Both the position numbers and the translations under genes were made by a program. The notes beneath the pieces were generated by a model. That model made no database searches. It was not told the DNA's origin and worked only from the letters and a program-made list of their open reading frames with translations. This document shows positions 35,303 to 49,000 of a DNA stretch of 64,000 nucleotides, piece by piece; within the stretch, counting starts at the first letter, position 1; each line of letters starts with the position of its first letter. Origin of the DNA: Mactra quadrangularis (Eukaryota > Mollusca > Bivalvia > Venerida > Mactridae); assembly GCA_025267735.1 (NCBI GenBank), contig CM046294.1, positions 5,552,001 to 5,616,000 on the forward strand, given 5' to 3'.

Positions 35303-36581
35303 CTGTTTTATCCCAACAATTGTATTGATAGCAATTTAGAACTTCAGGATCAAGAGGAGCACTATTTATGCATTAAGATAAATTCATTTTTTGTTCAATT
35401 ACATCTCTGGAGAGGGTTTGGTTAAGTGCCGAGAGAATACAAGCAGTAATAAGTCATGACTATGTTGTTTGTTAAATTCTAATTCAGTATCAACAAATAA
35501 ACATACATGTATAGAAACATGCATGATCAAACAAGATGTATTGTCATAGCAGATTTACCTGAGAATCATAAGTAGTAAATATGTTTTGGAACAACTGTAC
35601 AAGTTAATGATGGTGCCAACTTTTTGTTTTTATCGACGCTATTTTTATATTTATCATTCTTACCCACCACGCACAGTTTAAAATTTGAGATATCTCATTC
35701 TCCATCATACATGAATTAAAATATCTACCGTTTGGTTTTAGGGTTTTTTTCTTCATAATTCTGAATATTGTATTTTCCTATTGCTACCAGCTGCAGAGAA
35801 GAGGGATGGTAAAACAGTTTATGATAATATCTCCTCCCACACACTGCACTGCATTATATTATACTTGTGGTAATATAGGTCAACCCTCTTACATTCATAG
35901 ATTTAATAACAATTCTATAGTATTAAAACTAAGGACTGGCAGATTGTTTTATTGTTGGGTAAACCACACACCAATTTTCTTTGAGTGCAGCAAGCCATCA
36001 CAGGTGGAATTAAATTAGAAATGCACATTTTCTCATCATTGTTAATAAGATCATAAAAAAGTAGTAGAATTCCACACATGTACGTAATTCATTCAACAAT
36101 GGGTGTGAATATTGGCTGGTAACACTTCATGATAACTAGAATGTTTCTGAGTGATGACCTATGAACTAGTTGAGAAAATAGACAATGGAGTCCAAGCATA
36201 TGAAAAAAATCTTAATGCAATAAATCTTAAACAAGCAGACGTAACGCATTCATTGAATTGCTACATTGATATTGCAAGTTTGATCACTAGCATGAAACAA
36301 GTCCATAACTATACCTTTGAAACTTGAATTCATTAACACATAATTATAACATATACAGAAAACAGTTTTGACAAAGACAACTTATGATCAGAATCTTAAT
36401 ATGGAAACATCCGCCGTTCATGCCATACCAAAATGTTTTTCAACTCAACGACCTAGCAAAATTCTCTAAAAAGAACCTGCAAATTGACGTAATTCTCCCC
36501 GAAGTAAGTAAAACTTTTGTCAAGCTTGCTAACTCTATAGATTGTCACTAGCTAGACATACGAACCATATCACTAGTTACA

Positions 36582-37199
36582 TCAAGATTCTAACAAGGGA
36601 GTGTCCATAGTCCACTGCAAATCTAAGCCGTCATCAATATTTGTCGTCAGAGTCACAGCCTCATCCCACATGCTTGCAGATGAGTACCTTCTTTGTTTGT
36701 TTGTTTGGGTTTTACGGCGCACCGACACAGAAAGGTTATATCGCGCTCATTCTTTGTACTAAACCATTTATAGCCAATAATATTTAATAAACCTACAAAC
36801 TTGGAAGGAGTTATGGTATATAAAATTCAATCCAAACAAATGTACGTCTCCGCAAAACAAACAAATGAAAACCAATTATTCACACCAACAGCTTCCATAA
36901 CGAACAACAGATAAACATCTCAATAACAAGAACACCCAAATTATCTTGAAAATGCCGCAGAACCAAACACAAAAAGCATTTTCAACAATGACCTTCCCGA
37001 AAACAACTGATCTTGTCACGCGGAAAATGCTAACTAGATGCTTTACTAGCTTCTTCATGACCGACTTACTCGCAACGAATTATGTTTCTTTCAATTTCTG
37101 ACAAATCTCCGTTGGCCACCCTCAAAGAACGACTTGACATTGCAAGTCTCTTTATGCTTTCAAGATTAATAGTTATTTCTTGGAAACGCCAGTCTAGAT
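36582..37199 (-). CDS. Candidate 3' end of an unrecognised gene (two exons)
   Basis: The probable internal exon 37070-37199 (130 bp) has a strong acceptor (GTCTTATGTGCTTATTCAG, minus strand) and a GTAAGT donor. Read in phase it encodes DLDWRFQEITINLESIKRL followed by AMSSRSLRVANGDLSEIERN and IIRCE, an even protein-like composition. A possible terminal exon, 36582-36687, continues the frame with YSSASMWDEAVTLTTNIDDG and LDLQWTMDTPLLES, then TGA. Its acceptor (an AAG in an AAACAAAC context) is poor, and SINE-like sequence (ACGGCGCACCGACACAG) sits just beside it, so this join is weak. The first exon of the gene would lie above 37.2 kb and was not found. I do not recognise the protein. The opposite strand is also open here, so chance is not excluded. 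Confidence 0.35.
36695..36765 (+). mobile_element. SINE 3'-end-like fragment
   Basis: (TTTG)n followed by GGGTTTTACGGCGCACCGAC and ACAGAAAGGTTATATCGCG resembles the reverse of the ACGGCGTTAAACCC-type 3' ends of the SINEs here. It lies within the putative intron 36688-37069. Confidence 0.45.
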
Positions 37200-40100
37200 C
37201 TGAATAAGCACATAAGACAACAGCTAAAAAGCACATTCTGTTCGTTTAGTTTTTAAAATGTAATAAAATAAATATGTACAAAGTAGGAACATCAAAGCAC
37301 AGCACAAAAATATTTGCATGTTTTGCTAGATCTTTTATTATTAAGGATAATATATTGAATACTCAAGATATTGAGGACATGGAAAAAAGGTTGTTTAAAT
37401 AAGGAATATTCAAACATAAATGGAATGAAAAAAACCCAAAACATTTAATCAGTTTGATTTGGCCATTATTGCAAAATATGCCATTCAACATACTCCCGTT
37501 GCAAATATGCATTTTACGAGTAAGTGGGATGTAAAAGTCCTCAGATTATTGTTCCAAACAAAACACTACATATATGAGACATCGTCACATTTTAATGTTG
37601 TTTAAGTTTCAACAAGAAAACTGTTCTCATATTGAAGTTTTGCTTTAATTTCTGTACAAATTGGGTTTTCTTAACTATAAAAATATTTTATGACTTGTCT
37701 GAAATGTGCAAGTCTTTGGACCATGAAACATTAAATCCTTTTCATTGACTATTATAAACTTACACTTGCACACAGCTATGAAATAGTGTAAAAACTGAAC
37801 CTTAATGATGGTAAAATCTTGATCAAATATACAATATTGGCGTCAGTTTGTCCACGAGACCTTAGCAAACAACCTTTCATCTGTGTGCAAATTATCGCAA
37901 TCAAAAATAGTTTCAGACAATCTTGTATTTTTGCTAATAGCTAAGGTATTCTACTGATTACTTGATGTAAAACCACATAAAGTGTAGTTATTAAGTAGTT
38001 CTACCCTTTGAACTTGGAATAGTTTTTTCCCCCAAATACTTGGAATCTTAAAACATAATCATACAGCTGTTCTAAAACGTTTCCTCTTTCACTAAATGTC
38101 CATTTATATTCTGATTGTTCTTGTTCATACATACCTATTCAACAACAGTAAATTGGCACGATATGTGACGGGTATACTTTTTCTTCAATCCTAAACAAGG
38201 GATACCGAGAAATTCTAGAGGAATTATTCAGTTTCATTTTCCATTTTCATGTAAACATCTATAAGTTTGGTAATAATATTTGCAAAATTTAATAAAAATC
38301 ATACAATTTATTAATGCATGCTAGTCTTTCGTCGAAAATATAACTTTTCATATTTAATCATACGCTTTGCATGGTAAAGGTGAATAAATGGGTATGAAAC
38401 AGCACGTTGCTTATTATGCATCTTGCAAATGATAAAAGAAATTTATGGTGATATTTGCATATGTTTTGTAACTCAAATAATCTGTCTAAATCTCAACCAA
38501 GGACGAACAGTTGCATAGCTTATTATGGTAGATGTAAGGACCATTGACTTGAGTTAATAAAGCATCTCTTGAAAATAGCCCTAAACTATAATGCTAATAA
38601 ATACTTGTTTTTTTACGATCCATGATGAATCCATTGCTCATCAATTGCCTAATGAAATAAATTATGCCTTGGATATGTTTAATTAAAGAATTGATAACTT
38701 AGAATGATTTCAACTAGCTACAGTAATGTTTGTAAGAAGAGCCCTTAAGTACGTTGGTATTCAAACATGTTTGTGCCTTTAAATCACGCTCAGCCAATAC
38801 TCTGACCCTAATTCATGATATAAAAGTGGACATCCTTAAAACTTCCTGATGAAGTATAAATTAGATTATCAACGTTATCATCTTTATGATTCATTGTAAT
38901 AATTTATTATCATTATATTAATACTCTGAATTTTGTAATTCTGTTGTATAAAATGTATATAATTGTATGCGGCCCACGTTTTACGTAATATGAATGGTGA
39001 TTAATTTAATCTTATTGTATGTTCTTTGTAGTTTTTGCCATGTAGGAGGTAATGAATCAATGTTCTGGTATTTGATGTCTACGTAACAGCATAAGAAAAT
39101 AATAAACTGGAAGCATGTATCGAGGACCAAGCAAAACAAAGTTTTACAGATTTCGTCGAATTTTACTGCTTCGTTGTACAATTGTTTTCGGAGTTAAAAC
39201 ACACCTTTGTACAAGTTTGACCCCATCCTGGATACTATTTGTGGATTCCTTCCCGATCGTAAACAGTCAAATATTTTTGAATATGTACATGCGGTTCTAA
39301 CAAAAACTTTTTATATTTAAATAAACAATTCAATAACTTATCCACTGGAGGGGAAAGACAAGCCTGATTTACTACTTCAATGATATACCCCCTAAGTCAT
39401 CAAATGGTTAAGATTGCGGACTTGCAATAACAGAAAACTTTTAACGATAAAGAATCATTGGTTAGAACCCATTTCATAAACTACCAATGTTGATCTGATT
39501 GTTGTGTTCAGGAAAACGAAGTCTACAACTGGTGCATTCCAATGACAGTTGAAATCAAGTTAAAATAATAACAAAGTTGAGCCGCGAAATCGTTAAATTT
39601 AACAATTAAGACAATTAAAACATGTTTTGTAAGTTCAAAGCTGACCATTAAGCTACCGACTTCATGATTGATATCAAAGGGTTAGTTATCAAAGCAGAAG
39701 GACTAGTTTCCTAAATTAAAACCTCGGAAAATTGATAAAGCGGTTTATAAGCATGTATTTGTAAACAAATATGAATCTTTCAACATTGTAGTCAGTTAGT
39801 ACACCGTTTATATTTATTCCATGGTGACCATAGTCAAATTTTTGTTGAGGTAGAACAATGTCATTGCATGAATATTAAACAATTGCATTTTTTTCTCTTT
39901 ATGAAATGTTTAGCGTGTGATGAAAAAATGAGTTCATGAAAACTGAAATAGCAGTCAGATTGTGGTAAATAAGTATGTCGGAAAAACGTAAACGTAAAAT
40001 CGACACAAACAACCGGGACAGCTGTTATATCACATATTTTTACACGTGTTCACTAAATTTATATTCAAATGTTGTTTATTATTCAAACTACACTGAATGT

Positions 40101-40840
40101 TGGGAATATTTTATTGATTTATGAAAGTGGTATCATGTTTCATTTAAGTATCATGTTATTTGACTATATCACAAAACCACTTGAAAATATGTTTAATATC
40201 AACTCAGTATAAAATAATTTGTAAACACAATATTTATTACCACATTGGATTATGTATTCATCTAAAAGTCAAATTTACCACTTTTTGTGATTGAAAATGA
40301 CATGCTAGTCAGAACAAAGGTAATCACAAATGGTATAATCGAATTTCACTAAATCACAAAGGTGATGATACGTTGTATGATGTCATTTATGTCCAGTTGA
40401 ATAATGTGTGGTCAAGTGTATACACAAAAGATATTATGGGGATTCAGAATCTACGGATCATAAGTTATGTTTGACCCCAAACATGATTTTTGTCTACAAA
40501 TGTTTATATAGATGTTCAATAGTTGTAGTTTATTCCATAATGTATAGCAGGATGTCGGAAACGCCACACAATTTAAACATGCGATATGTTGCCATCCAGG
40601 TATTGATAAATCAAAATATGTCGCCTGACACATCACTGTTGAATCATAAATGTGTTTGTGATTATAACATATGGGTAATGTAATGTGCAATGCTTTACGT
40701 CGCATTTTAACACGCGTTCAGTCATATTTTAATGTTTAGTCAGCTTACCCATGGTCATTGGACAGGCTAAGACCTCTTGATCACTGATTTAAACAAAGAA
40801 CAAAGGACATTACCTCGCTATTAAAAGGATGACTATTGTC
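37200..40840. other. Intergenic stretch, nothing firmly supported
   Basis: Contains several short stop-free segments of protein-like composition (plus strand 37441-37613; minus strand 37855-37920; both strands 39115-39300), none with convincing splice sites at both ends. Upstream exons of the 36.6-37.2 kb candidate would be expected here if it is real. Confidence 0.35.
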
Positions 40841-40867
40841 TTATTTGATAAAGAGGTTTGTGAAAGA

Positions 40868-40992
40868 ATGGCCGTAGAAAATGTTCATGATGAAACTCTA
40901 TTTAAGTTATATACACTAGGTCATACCAGGTAATCAAATCAAAGAGTCATTGATACGCAATCAGACGAGCTACCACATGCGTCGGTACGGTG
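40868..40992 (+). mobile_element. Decayed SINE family A remnant
   Basis: AGAATGGCCGTAGAAAATGTTCATGATG and the later GAGCTACCACATGCGTCGG correspond to the body and head of a reversed family A SINE with many changes. An open frame across it (about 40828-40926) is therefore not a gene. Confidence 0.6.
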
Positions 40993-43003
40993 TGTTTATA
41001 ATGCTGTTAAGGATGGTTTTAGATGATGTTCATGATGTTATGACAGCACGTGTTTGAGGCTCTAAATTGTATATAAAATTATTAAAAAACTGTTTTTTTG
41101 GATACACACAATTGTTTAAAAACAAATATTTGAAAAAGCTAAGTTTGGTAAACAAATACATGTATGATATTTTTTCAGCAATACAAGGAAATTTACACAG
41201 CTTTTATTTTTAATTGCATTCAATTTTGTATCATATCTCATTAAATATGTATATACCATCACACAGGTTATAATATATATTGTATGAAGTCTCACTGTGG
41301 TATGAAATGTGTTGTATTACGATTACGCCAAGATATTCCAAGGACATTTTGTTTTGTACATACCTAAAAGTGTACTTTAGTTTCGTAGAGTAATATTAGC
41401 ATGCTAACCGCCAAGTTTTTAGTCCATTGGTACTTATGTATCAATCTCCTTATGGAGTCTTTTACCCTATTCATATTTTGCACCAAACAAATATGACACA
41501 ATATAAATTTACCACTCTAACAGGAACCAATTTACACCTGTGAGGCAATAACAGGAACATTCTTGTTTTTTTAATTAGCATTTTCACGGAATCAGAACTG
41601 TTTGATCCCCAAGTCCTCCTCCTAACACTTAATCACTGTTTCGACATGACATACGTGAGATGCTTTTATAAAGCTGTTGTAAATAACTGGGTAATAAAAG
41701 AGGTAAACAATGCATGTTGATGCTTTATGACCAACTCTAAACCAGCTTATAGAAAATAGATTATTAAAAGGTCTCTTATACAATGCAATTGTTAAGGTGT
41801 TGTTTTCAAGGAGGATTGAACAACGAACCTTTCATTTTGCAAGACTGTATATATATTATAATCATTTTAAGAAATGAACCAAAAACAACCACCCACCACA
41901 TCACTAGATATCCAATTACATTTGGCCTAGGATTTAGGACACAAAGAAAGACAATACATATACAAATATAAGGAGGGAAAATATGGAAAATTAGTCAGCA
42001 AGTTTGAATTTAATAGTTTTATTTTCAAAACATAAATTACTTAAATATCTAACTAAATGCTCTCATATACATGTATGAATATAAGAACATCGAGTTTGGT
42101 CCAACACCTGTATATAAATAAAAATGTACAATATAAAATCACACTGTTGCTGTAATAATAAGAAAACATATAAAATGTCAACAAATAATACTGATAAAAT
42201 TTAACAATTGTAACAGTAGAAACGATTCTATAATCTGACAATATTAACCTGATACAGTGGATTCACATTATAACCATCATCTGATAATGCACGTTATTTC
42301 TATAAAATTCACAAAACTGCAAAAAAACTACAAAAAAGTTATTTTATAACTGTTGATACAAAGTCAGTTTAATGATACACCCGCAGCTGCCTCGCTGTTC
42401 TGAATCACAAACTTAAAACTTTATTTATAGTATACGTTGAAGGTAGATTAAAAAATAAAGTGATACTGTATCATACAACATATATTATGACAATAAACGC
42501 TTACATTGACCACGCCAGTATTACATTTTGTGTAGATAGAGGTTAAATAACAGATCAAATTTGTCAGACCATAACAATAAACAAGATAAAAACAAAATTC
42601 CAAGTATTCTGCAACATAAGATTGAATCATGATTGATATAGTAAATACACTAGAGCATTGTTACTAGTACTGGCCATATACATCAATAGTAGCCAAGACA
42701 AATAGTGTATTTATCTAAAAAAATTTAGAGTGCATGTAGAGTTATTTCATAATAATTTGAAGCAGAGTAATCGTGGCTTTTAATAAAGATGATATATTTT
42801 TAAGTATATCATAAAGGTATCCATTTTGTATTGACACCAACTTATGTCATAAACTGTATTAACCAAAATGTCAACATATAATTGATGAATAAATTCATCA
42901 AAAGTGAGTTTAGAGCATCATTGAGATAAGATAGTTTTTAAAATGGCTCAAACATGTTTCAAATTACATAGGAATTTTAAACTGGAAACAGTAAAGTCAA
43001 CTT
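40993..43003. other. Intergenic / 3' flank of the NlpC/P60-like gene
   Basis: AT-rich with no supported coding segment. The last about 580 bp before 43004 is probably 3' UTR if the AATAAA at 42420-42425 is used. Confidence 0.4.
42420..42425 (-). terminator. Putative poly(A) signal of the NlpC/P60-like gene
   Basis: Minus-strand AATAAA, the first exact hexamer I found past the stop at 43004-43006, about 580 nt downstream. Chance occurrence is likely in AT-rich DNA, so confidence is low. Confidence 0.3.
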
Positions 43004-46000
43004 TTACTTTGCACCTGCAGTAGTATTGTTGAATTTAGAACTTGTATCACAGCTGCTACTACTTCTTGAAGAATCTAAACTTCCATTACACACTGGGGTT
43101 GAAACACTAGATCTACTTTCTACAGGCAAGACTGAGGCAGATGCTGTCTCTGACATTGACACCATTGTTACGACACTGGCTTTAATACATTCACTTTTAA
43201 CTTTACTTTTCTTATTAGTATTAGCTTGTACTTGATCAGAAGTCTTTGGATTTGCATTTTGGTTAACATTCTCCTCTGCAACATTGTTCTTTGGTACATT
43301 GTTTTTACTAAAATGTTCAACTACAGGTTCAGGACAACCATTAATTCCTGTCACCATTTGATCATTTCTATCAGTTAAGACTAGTTCAGCTTGAATTATT
43401 CTTCCATTCTCATCTATTTCCCCATCAACCTTATCCTTACTCACAGATACTTCATAATTACAGTCATCTATATCATTTTCAGATAACCCTACAGGAACAT
43501 CATTTCTAATTGCTTTCTCACTACTATTTAATATGGCAATATTACACTCTTCACTCTTGCCCTCGTCAAGTGGTACCTTGTCATTACTTTGAAAGGTATC
43601 ATTAGTAGCTACCAATAGATTTTTGTCATTAAAAACTATTAAACTTGTAGATGATTCTTCAAGTTTGACATTTCCTTTCTTTCTCCCATCAAAATTGACT
43701 TGCATACCCTCACTCTGTACCAAAAGCTTATCAGTGTTTTCATTCTGATGATTAGCAACTCTATCACTTACATTATTACCACTAGTACTAAGTTTCTCAG
43801 GGCTACTACTCTCTCTCTCAGCACTACCACTCACATCATTTTCAGTTCTATCACTTATCTCTTCAGTGTTGCCACTGGCACTACCACTCAACATTTGTTC
43901 ATCATCACTATCATTTTGACCATCAGCAAATATAAAATAATCATCATCAAAATCATCACCACTACCATTTGACAGATAGTTATCATCACTTTCATCACCT
44001 GACTCATTCTCTCTCTCAGCATCACTGTCAGGATTTTCATGTTTCTGGGCATCAACCAAATCTTTTAAGAAGAATCCTTTCTTACCTAAATCAGTAAGAC
44101 TTTCTGCTTTAGATAACTGTGATTTAGAGGTATCAGGATTTGCGTCATGACTTGTACTTAAGCTCTCAGTTCCAGTCTTACTGGCATCAACATTACTTTG
44201 ATTTGAAGCAACTCCTCTCACTCCATTAGCATAACTGACATTCATTTCACTCATACTCGCACCCTTACCCTTTTTTCTCTTCCCCTTAGCACCTTCAACT
44301 CTCTCACTGAGGTTATTCTTTATGGCAGGAAAATTTGTATATGCATCAGTATTACTACTAACATTTCTTACGTCCATGTCAGTCTTTGGTCTTTCAGCTA
44401 GCTTACATTGTTCTATCATTTTACTAACACCTTTAACTTCATTTATAAAGGTATTACCACGTACAGTAAAGTTATCAATATTATCATTATCATCCCCAGC
44501 TGCCTCATCTTCGTCTGCCTGTTCTGGCACATGGAATATAGACTTCTTGGTAGGTACATGTTTATATCTCTTCCATGTATGTTGGGAGCAATGACTGAAA
44601 ATATAGAGAAAAAAAATCTGAAACAAAAAATACAAACAAAGAATGTCATAAACAAAAACAAGATAGAAATGTAGAACTAGAACCTGATTGGTCAGCACAA
44701 TGGCTTAAAATTGTCTGAACATCAGCCTATAATTTTTCACATTCAGAAGATAACTGTAAAGTTGCTATAGGTTTGTTTATGCTTTATACTCTCTTTTTAA
44801 CAGACAGTTCATGGAACAACAGTTCATGTGTTAACGCGAGCACTAGACTTGACTGTAAGGAACTACCTATTTTCTCAAATAACAATCAATGGTCAGAAGC
44901 TGGGCTCAAATCAAGAATTCCCTACCAGTGAGAGATTTTTTTTACTAGATTTAACACCGTGTCAACACAATTTAGATCCAGCGCACCTAACCTAGCTTTC
45001 CTGGACCATTGTCTATAACCAGAACTCACCTACCCTTCCACAAGGCCGGAAACTTCTCCATATTATCTAATCAATGGAGGGAAATCGACATTATTGTCAA
45101 AATTTCATGGAAGGGTATAACCTACCCGGGTGCAGTGAGAGATTAAAGAGATTTAAAGTCAGCAACTTAACCACTGGACCACAGATGAGGGTTGAATTAT
45201 AATGTGAAAGCAGTGAATACATGTAATACCATTCAACTAAAACAGATGCTAGTTTACAATAGATGAGTGAGATGCGTTGTTTGTGTGTTGTGTTGTATTG
45301 TGATGTTATCATTCTAATAACCTCTAGGACATGGTACAAAAACTTCAAACAATATTATATGAGATAGATCAATAATGGAAACTATAACAGTCAATACTTG
45401 TAACAGAGATAGTAAAATATTACATGTATATGGGAGAATTACTTTTATTTGTATGATAAGTTAGCATGTAAGGATGAAATAAAACACATAAATTGCTAAG
45501 ATGGACTAAGCCAAATACTTTTTTTGGGAGGTAGATTGAAATGTTTGTTTTCTTATTACTTTTAAATGGGACCAGGGCATAGATTCCTAAAACTTATAAT
45601 TTAGATTTAATTCTCATTTATTTGTTAAAAAACATAAGGCTTATTAAACTAAAAAAAGTTTTAAATTCAACTCAAGTTTACTGGCACAATAAATAAAAGG
45701 AAGCCAAACAAGTACCCTACCGCTCTATATAAATATTGATACTATATATAAATAAAATACTTGACAGTTCATGTTGGTGGCACGTTTTATTACTGATATT
45801 TTTATGAATCCATTAAATTAACCATTAATAAATGGAATATCCCAAGTTTGAATGAATCAGTATTATAAAGTTAGTTTACCACGCCTGCTGTGTCTCTATG
45901 AAAGCTGTCATGTATCAAAGAACAACTACTGTGTTATTTATTACATATAGTATAGCATAACATTGTATGATAGGTTGATTTTATTACTGGTATAATATAA

Positions 46001-49000
46001 TATACTAAAAGTGTAGAATTCCTGGGTTTAGTGCAAAAAGGTTGTAACTCGATATAAGAAAAGAGTGAGTTACGACCATTTTGCACTAAACCCACAAGAT
46101 GATATTAAATTGTATAGAAATATTCAGTTTGCTATGATCACAATATAAAGTAACATAGTTACAAGTCAGGTGTTGCAGTGTTAAAACTAAAATATGGAGA
46201 TTTCATTAAAGTTGTACAGTAATACCCGAAAACTAACTAACATTGAAAAATCTCAAACCTGAAATAGTCTCAAACCCAAAGACATATGGAAATTGAATTA
46301 TAAAATCTATATATTTATTAAAACCCTGGGTTAGTAAAGCAATTGGAAGAGCACCTGGATTTGGAATCTAGTGTCCTGAAGGGGTACAGGTTTGAATTTC
46401 ACCCATTGAGGTTATACCCTTCCATGAAAATTTGACAATAATTTCAATTTCCCTCCATTAATAAAGTATATGGAGAAGTTTGTGGAAGGATAGGGCAGTC
46501 AGCTGGTCTAGGAAAGCTATGTTAGGTGCACTGAAATCGGTTATATGACATAAACACTGTGTTGCTATGGCATTTATCCTAACAAAATAAATAAATATTT
46601 ATTAAGTATCAAATGTGTTTGAATTTATCAGGTGTTGGCGTATTTCAAATCTGAAAATACCAGTAGGTGGGGACTTTTTGTATGCAACTGATACATTCAA
46701 GTTATAATATGAAGTGAATATCAAATTAATAAATTTGTCATGATTTAATGTCTGGGTATTACCAAAGAAATCATTCATTTATCTATACAGTACTGTATTG
46801 AAAATATGACTTATCTAATAGAATTTACCTAGGTCAGTACTGCTTTTCAAGCCTTAGAAAGGGATATACACCAAATATTATAATCATACCCAATGCATTG
46901 AATACAAATTTGATCTAATATGATGCTTAAACATTAAAGACTTTGCTACAAAATTGACAATTACCACTTAATGAAAATTAACCATTAGCAATTATCTTTT
47001 TTACTTAAGAAATAACATACAGTTATTAATTTTGTTGTTGAATAAAACATAGGCACAAGTTTTGAAGTGCTAAATTTAATATGATTTAGCACTGTTACTT
47101 AGTACAGAATATGAGTCTCAAAATTAGACTAGTTATTGTGGTCACACTACATTTAGATATACTTAGCCTTAAGTTAAAAACTAAAAAACTGATTCATTAA
47201 CCATGTTCATAATTAACTACTTATATCAAATAAGTTATCTATACATTTACTTACAAGTTGTACGAATATGTTAAATAAGCAATATATCATATATTTTATA
47301 TTAATGAATATACAAGTACATATGAACTTTTTTTTATAAAACATAGCCTTTAAAGTGGTGAGCTTCTGTCACTTTTAAAAGTTCAAAGTTGTTTAAAAAT
47401 GATTTATAACTAATGATTTGTTCAAAGATACAATCAGTTATAATTGGACATTTAAATATTAAGATCAATGTATAAATGCTATATTTAAACTACATAAATA
47501 AATTATGGTCCAGTTGACACTAAAAGTCAAGTGTTTTAAATATGAAAACTTTATAGACTTATTTATTGATGTACAATATATTTACATGTATATAGAGTGA
47601 CACAGGTGATAATAAAAATTGCAGGATTAGAGCAAAATGATTGTATCTCAAGTAAAAAGAAAAGAGCAAGACTTGTTATGACCGTTTTGGGCTAAGCTAC
47701 CAAAATGTGGCTACATGTTTAAATGTATACATATCAATCATATTATAAAGATGAACCAAGGAACAAAAAAAATCAATTGATTGACTCAGCGAATGGTAAC
47801 ATGTAACAACTAGAGATTTTTGCAAGAAACTGAAAAAAATGGAAAATGACCAAATATATATCCAACTGCAATTATGTTTGAGGAACAGAGCCAAGTACGT
47901 CCAAAATTCCAGGAATGATAAGAAAAGTGGATCTTCAAAATGCTAACAGAACTTGTTTTAATTGTTCAAAACCAAAGCTGTTACAATGTACATCAAAACA
48001 TATGTGTACTTGTACCAAGCTTAAGCTTAATAAATTTACATTCAATTCATTATTATTTGGTTTACATTGCTTTTAGTTTGATTATGTTTAATGTCTGTTT
48101 TCAAGTCGCCAGTCATATAAAGCATGAAGGAGACAGATCACCTGACAAGTTTTTCTGTGATTAAGGTGACAATAATTTAAAGTCAGTAAACTTAATCAGG
48201 GGACTACAGAGATATTTATACCATAAATATAGTATATCTAAAAACAACTTGTATATATGAACATGTTATGTTTTCAAAATAACCTCAAAGCATATAAGAT
48301 CTAAATGAAAATTGATAAAACTGGCCTATATATAAATATTCATGGATATATACATTTCTCTTAAGGGCAAAATACATTACCAGTATGGAAATAAAAACAT
48401 TTTTATAAAGAAGACCTACATTAAAGTTATTGTAGCCAATGGCATTTGTTTTAGTCAAGAAGAAAGTTGTCTGAATAAAGCCTGTTACATATTTTTGTCT
48501 TTCAATGTGTACTAAGTGTAAACCTATTTTGATACTTTCTCCCCTATACCCCTGGATGTGTTTGTGTCCCCTCTTAAATGAGTGTCCTCTCTTCCTGCTT
48601 ATAAGTTTATTTCACTATGTTTGTCCATGCATGCCATGAGTGTTTCTTGCTCTCAGTTAATAGCTAGGTTAAAGTAGCTGTGCATTAAGGTAACATTATA
48701 GGTAGCAATAACAAGATTTGATATATTATATAAGTAACATATTGTTAGGCAATCTACTAGGTCCAGCCTAATCAGGTTCCTTGTAAGAAGAACAATGATT
48801 GCTTCCTTAAGAAAACCTTCAACACTTAGACTGCAGGGAAGTCACAACTTAAATGGGATCGCACTAAATTGAATATAAATTTACAGTTAAACAATATTTA
48901 AGACAATGAAAGTCCTTATCTACAACACCCAGTGCTAGAACTGTGCTAAACTGCTAGTTATAGCGTTGGTAGTTGTAGGAAAGATCGTTATTACGTTTGA

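Noticed and set aside
36420..36503. Plus-strand first exon MPYQNVFQLNDLAKFSKKNL... with a GTAAGTA donor
   Set aside because: Only 28 codons and no acceptor-bounded follow-on exon found; kept only as part of the CpG-richer region finding.
37441..37613. Plus-strand stop-free stretch of protein-like composition
   Set aside because: Fewer than 60 codons, no start and no acceptor; within chance expectation for the length of DNA scanned.
39115..39300. Open frames on both strands with several CpGs
   Set aside because: No splice sites at either end, neither translation is recognisable, and both strands are open equally.
40828..40926. Plus-strand frame MTIVLFDKEVCERMAVENV... ending at a GTAATC
   Set aside because: Overlaps a decayed family A SINE (AGAATGGCCGTAGAAA), which explains its sequence.
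43026..44674. Plus-strand open frames opposite the last exon of the NlpC/P60-like gene
   Set aside because: They are antisense shadows of the biased Ser/Asp/Asn codons of the minus-strand exon; the minus frame joins in phase to four upstream exons.
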